Shown here: positions 62,553-64,000 of the stretch, in pieces | Layout: each line of letters begins with the position of its first letter | Numbering within the stretch: position 1 is the first letter of the stretch | NCBI RefSeq assembly: GCF_949987535.1 | Contig: NC_080067.1 | Location: 51,272,910 to 51,336,909 of the forward strand | Length of the DNA stretch: 64,000 bases | Direction: 5' to 3' | DNA from: Balaenoptera acutorostrata | Lineage: Eukaryota > Chordata > Mammalia > Artiodactyla > Balaenopteridae | The notes under the pieces: generated by a model | What the model was told of the DNA's origin: nothing | Seen by the model: the letters and a program-made list of their open reading frames with translations, nothing else | Databases searched by the model: none | Program-made: the position numbers and the translations under genes

Positions 62553-62682
62553 ACAAGGGACAGGGGTTTATTTCCTTGCCTCTGAGACGTCCGGGTTCTC
62601 GGCTCGGCAGCGTGGAGCGGCGCTCTGCGAGCTGTCGTTCCGCGGGACGTACTACGCACTACGGGCGCTCAGCTTGCACGAA

Positions 62683-62692
62683 GCGCATGCGC
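62683..62692. promoter_or_regulatory. NRF-1-type palindrome
   Basis: The perfect 10-bp palindrome 'gcgcatgcgc', the core of the NRF-1 recognition sequence, sits in the densest part of the CpG island. Typical of housekeeping and nuclear-encoded mitochondrial gene promoters. Confidence 0.6.
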
Positions 62693-62917
62693 TCAGCGCG
62701 CCGGGCAGCGGCGGCGGCCGCGCGCTTCTCTTTCTTTCCTAGTGGAACTCTGGGATCCTGGCTTTCCCGCAAATGCAGCCCCTCACTCCCGCCCCTCCCG
62801 CATTTGGCTCCCTGCATGGGGGGCGGGGTTCGTCTGCGGCCGCCTCATGGGGAAATGGTGACGGCACCCCGACAACGTGGAGATTTGCTGACCGCCAGGA
62901 CGCATGGCTGGCCTCAC

Positions 62918-63086
62918 CGGTACAACTGGAGCCAGTCGGCCCAGTGGCCCCTGTTCCTGCTCAGCAGCAGCAGTTTGGCCGGGCTCAGCTGCTCCGGCTG
63001 CTACTGCTTCTCGAAGCGCTCCAGTTCTTCATGACCTTTGGACGAGCGGGTTCAACTGCGCCAGCATGAGCATGATGGAGAGCTGT
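62918..63086 (-). other. Exon-like segment, minus strand, not verified
   Basis: On the minus strand a good acceptor (pyrimidine-rich 'ccccttcttctcag', 63087-63100) and a strong donor (CG|gtgagg, 62912-62919) enclose 169 bp. One frame gives a protein-like 'QLSPAKLLLLSRNRGHWADW' but contains a TAG upstream. Other frames also stop. It may be a noncoding or decayed exon, a frameshifted remnant, or chance. No gene is recognised. Plus-strand frames of 66-165 codons over the same DNA are equally unsupported. Confidence 0.2.
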
Positions 63087-63129
63087 CTGAGAAGAAGGGG
63101 CTAGTGGTGAGGTGCGTCCATTAGGCTGT

Positions 63130-64000
63130 GGCTTCCTCACCACTGGTTGGGGTCTGTGTCCTGGGACCGCTGGGCACCCCGAATCACAGCTGTCCCAGCA
63201 CGGAAGTGGCAGTGGCTTCAGCTGTCCTGCTGCAACCCCGTCCACCCCGCCCCCCCACGACCAAGCCTAGAGCGCCTCACCAATGGGTAACCCAGGCCAG
63301 ATGAGGCAGGCACAGGGGAGCACCTACCACCTACCCACCCTTGTTCTGTGGCAGCCCCTCCAATTGACGTGACACAGATGCACCCCAAGGGGTAGATGCT
63401 GCCGGCCCCTGGGTGGTTAGGGGAGGGTTTGGGACCCTGGGGGCCCCAGAAAGACCAGGGGTAGGGTGCCATTTCTCTCTGCTGCTTGGCACCCATCTCC
63501 GTCCCAGTCCAAGGTAAGCTTCCTCGTGCAGAAGGTCACTTTTGTAAGCTCTTCCCATGGTAACTACAGGGCTGGATCCTACCCCACCTCCAGAAGGGCC
63601 TGGGGGTCAGGGATAGCACCCATATACCCCCTTCCCCAGTGAGGCTGGCCTCGTGTTCAGCAGGTCCTGCCAGCTTGTCCCCATGCATCCTGGGGACCGT
63701 CAACCCACTACTGATACTGTTGCACTAAGTTTTTCTTTGACCACAACCTGTTGGTTTGCTTCTTAAAATCTACAACCATCACTTCTCATGTCTCATCCTG
63801 AGCATAGGCAGTACCCTCAGGACATGGCATGATCTTCCCATTGGGAGATGGTACAGGAAAGCATGGTCTGGCTGGGATCCTAAGGACCCACAGGCTCTTC
63901 CTAGTTAGACCTGAAAGCTCTTCTGGGAAGCTGCCCTGGGGGCGATGCAGCTGTCCCCTAGCCTGTGCTGCCTGGCCTTGCCCTACCAGTGTCAGCATCA
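63130..64000. other. GC-richer single-copy DNA downstream of CpG island
   Basis: No repeat and no convincing coding exon. Moderately GC-rich with C- and G-runs (for example 63239-63258). Frames of 70-92 codons on the minus strand are Pro/Gly/Arg-rich, as expected from composition. It looks like first-intron or flanking DNA of the gene that owns the CpG island. Confidence 0.4.

Larger units (their letters stand above)
62560..63130. promoter_or_regulatory. CpG island, probable promoter region
   Basis: I counted 27 CpG dinucleotides in the 180 bases 62581-62760, against very few in the preceding 60 kb outside young SINEs. High CpG density continues more weakly to about 63110. It holds a perfect NRF-1-type palindrome (62683-62692), a GC box (62821-62828), a second 'cccgcccctcccg' (62788-62800) and a NotI-like 'gcggccgc' twice. 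No TATA box. These traits fit a broadly expressed CpG-island promoter, possibly bidirectional. The gene it serves is not identified. Confidence 0.75.

Noticed and set aside
62537..63034. 165-codon plus-strand frame over the CpG island
   Set aside because: It starts in the L1 remnant and crosses the junction. Its Arg/Ser/Ala-rich content follows from GC-rich DNA lacking stops.
1..64000. CRISPR arrays, operons, plasmid or phage modules
   Set aside because: None present. The window is mammalian nuclear DNA dominated by interspersed repeats.
1..64000. A previously undescribed biological system
   Set aside because: Nothing in the sequence supports one. The structured elements belong to known repeat classes, and the only gene-like signal is an unassigned CpG island at the edge.

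Overview
This is nuclear DNA from a placental mammal, very probably a cetacean (whale or dolphin). Four tRNA-derived SINEs are present, near 2.9, 7.2, 26.6 and 55.7 kb. They have the CHR-type layout known from whales: a 'cttccctggtgg' head, a tRNA-like B-box ('ggttcga'), then a body and an (AAAT)n or A-rich tail. None carries the ruminant Bov-tA extension, and I saw no BovB-like sequence. The young L1 3' ends ('tactccaataaagatg') also fit cetartiodactyls. The window is AT-rich until about 62.55 kb. It has no prokaryotic features, CRISPR array, rRNA gene, functional tRNA gene or recognisable intact protein-coding gene. The species call is an inference from repeats.

Layout. 0-11 kb: intergenic DNA with old L2, MIR, MER20, MER5A and two SINEs. 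11.3-13.7 kb: an antisense L1M fragment hit by a younger L1 (18-bp target duplication), followed by a MaLR LTR. 14.5-17.3 kb: a sense L1M 5' half (5' UTR and ORF1) split by a deleted Tigger1 DNA transposon. 18.4 kb: a perfectly alternating pyrimidine-purine tract ending in a (CA)n microsatellite. 18.9-26.5 kb: old LTR-like repeats, a MaLR LTR with a (TG)n run, and a broken L2. 26.5-28.5 kb: an old L1 ORF2 interrupted by a SINE and by a younger antisense L1, then another L1 piece and a second Tigger1 derivative. 28.5-40 kb: mostly unassigned AT-rich DNA with LTR-like and MIR remnants. 40.3-41.7 kb: a 5'-truncated L1. 43.2-46.0 kb: a long antisense L1M. 46.5-49.1 kb: two more L1 3' ends. 49-60 kb: L2, MIR, an (AT)n run, a possible antisense ERVL-like remnant with a 42-bp tandem duplication, and a very young SINE with a perfect 19-bp duplication. 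59.8-62.55 kb: three L1 pieces.

62.55-64.0 kb: the composition changes abruptly to GC-rich. I counted 27 CpGs in the 180 bases 62581-62760, with a perfect NRF-1-type palindrome and GC boxes. This is the only place that looks like a gene start (CpG-island promoter and possible exon or exons). No reading frame there is convincing on either strand and I could not name a gene.

No undescribed biological system is supported. The most useful leads are the CpG island and its junction with L1, the 82-bp Z-DNA-prone tract, the nested insertions with readable target duplications, the young SINE, and the G-quadruplex motif shared by the L1 3' UTRs.
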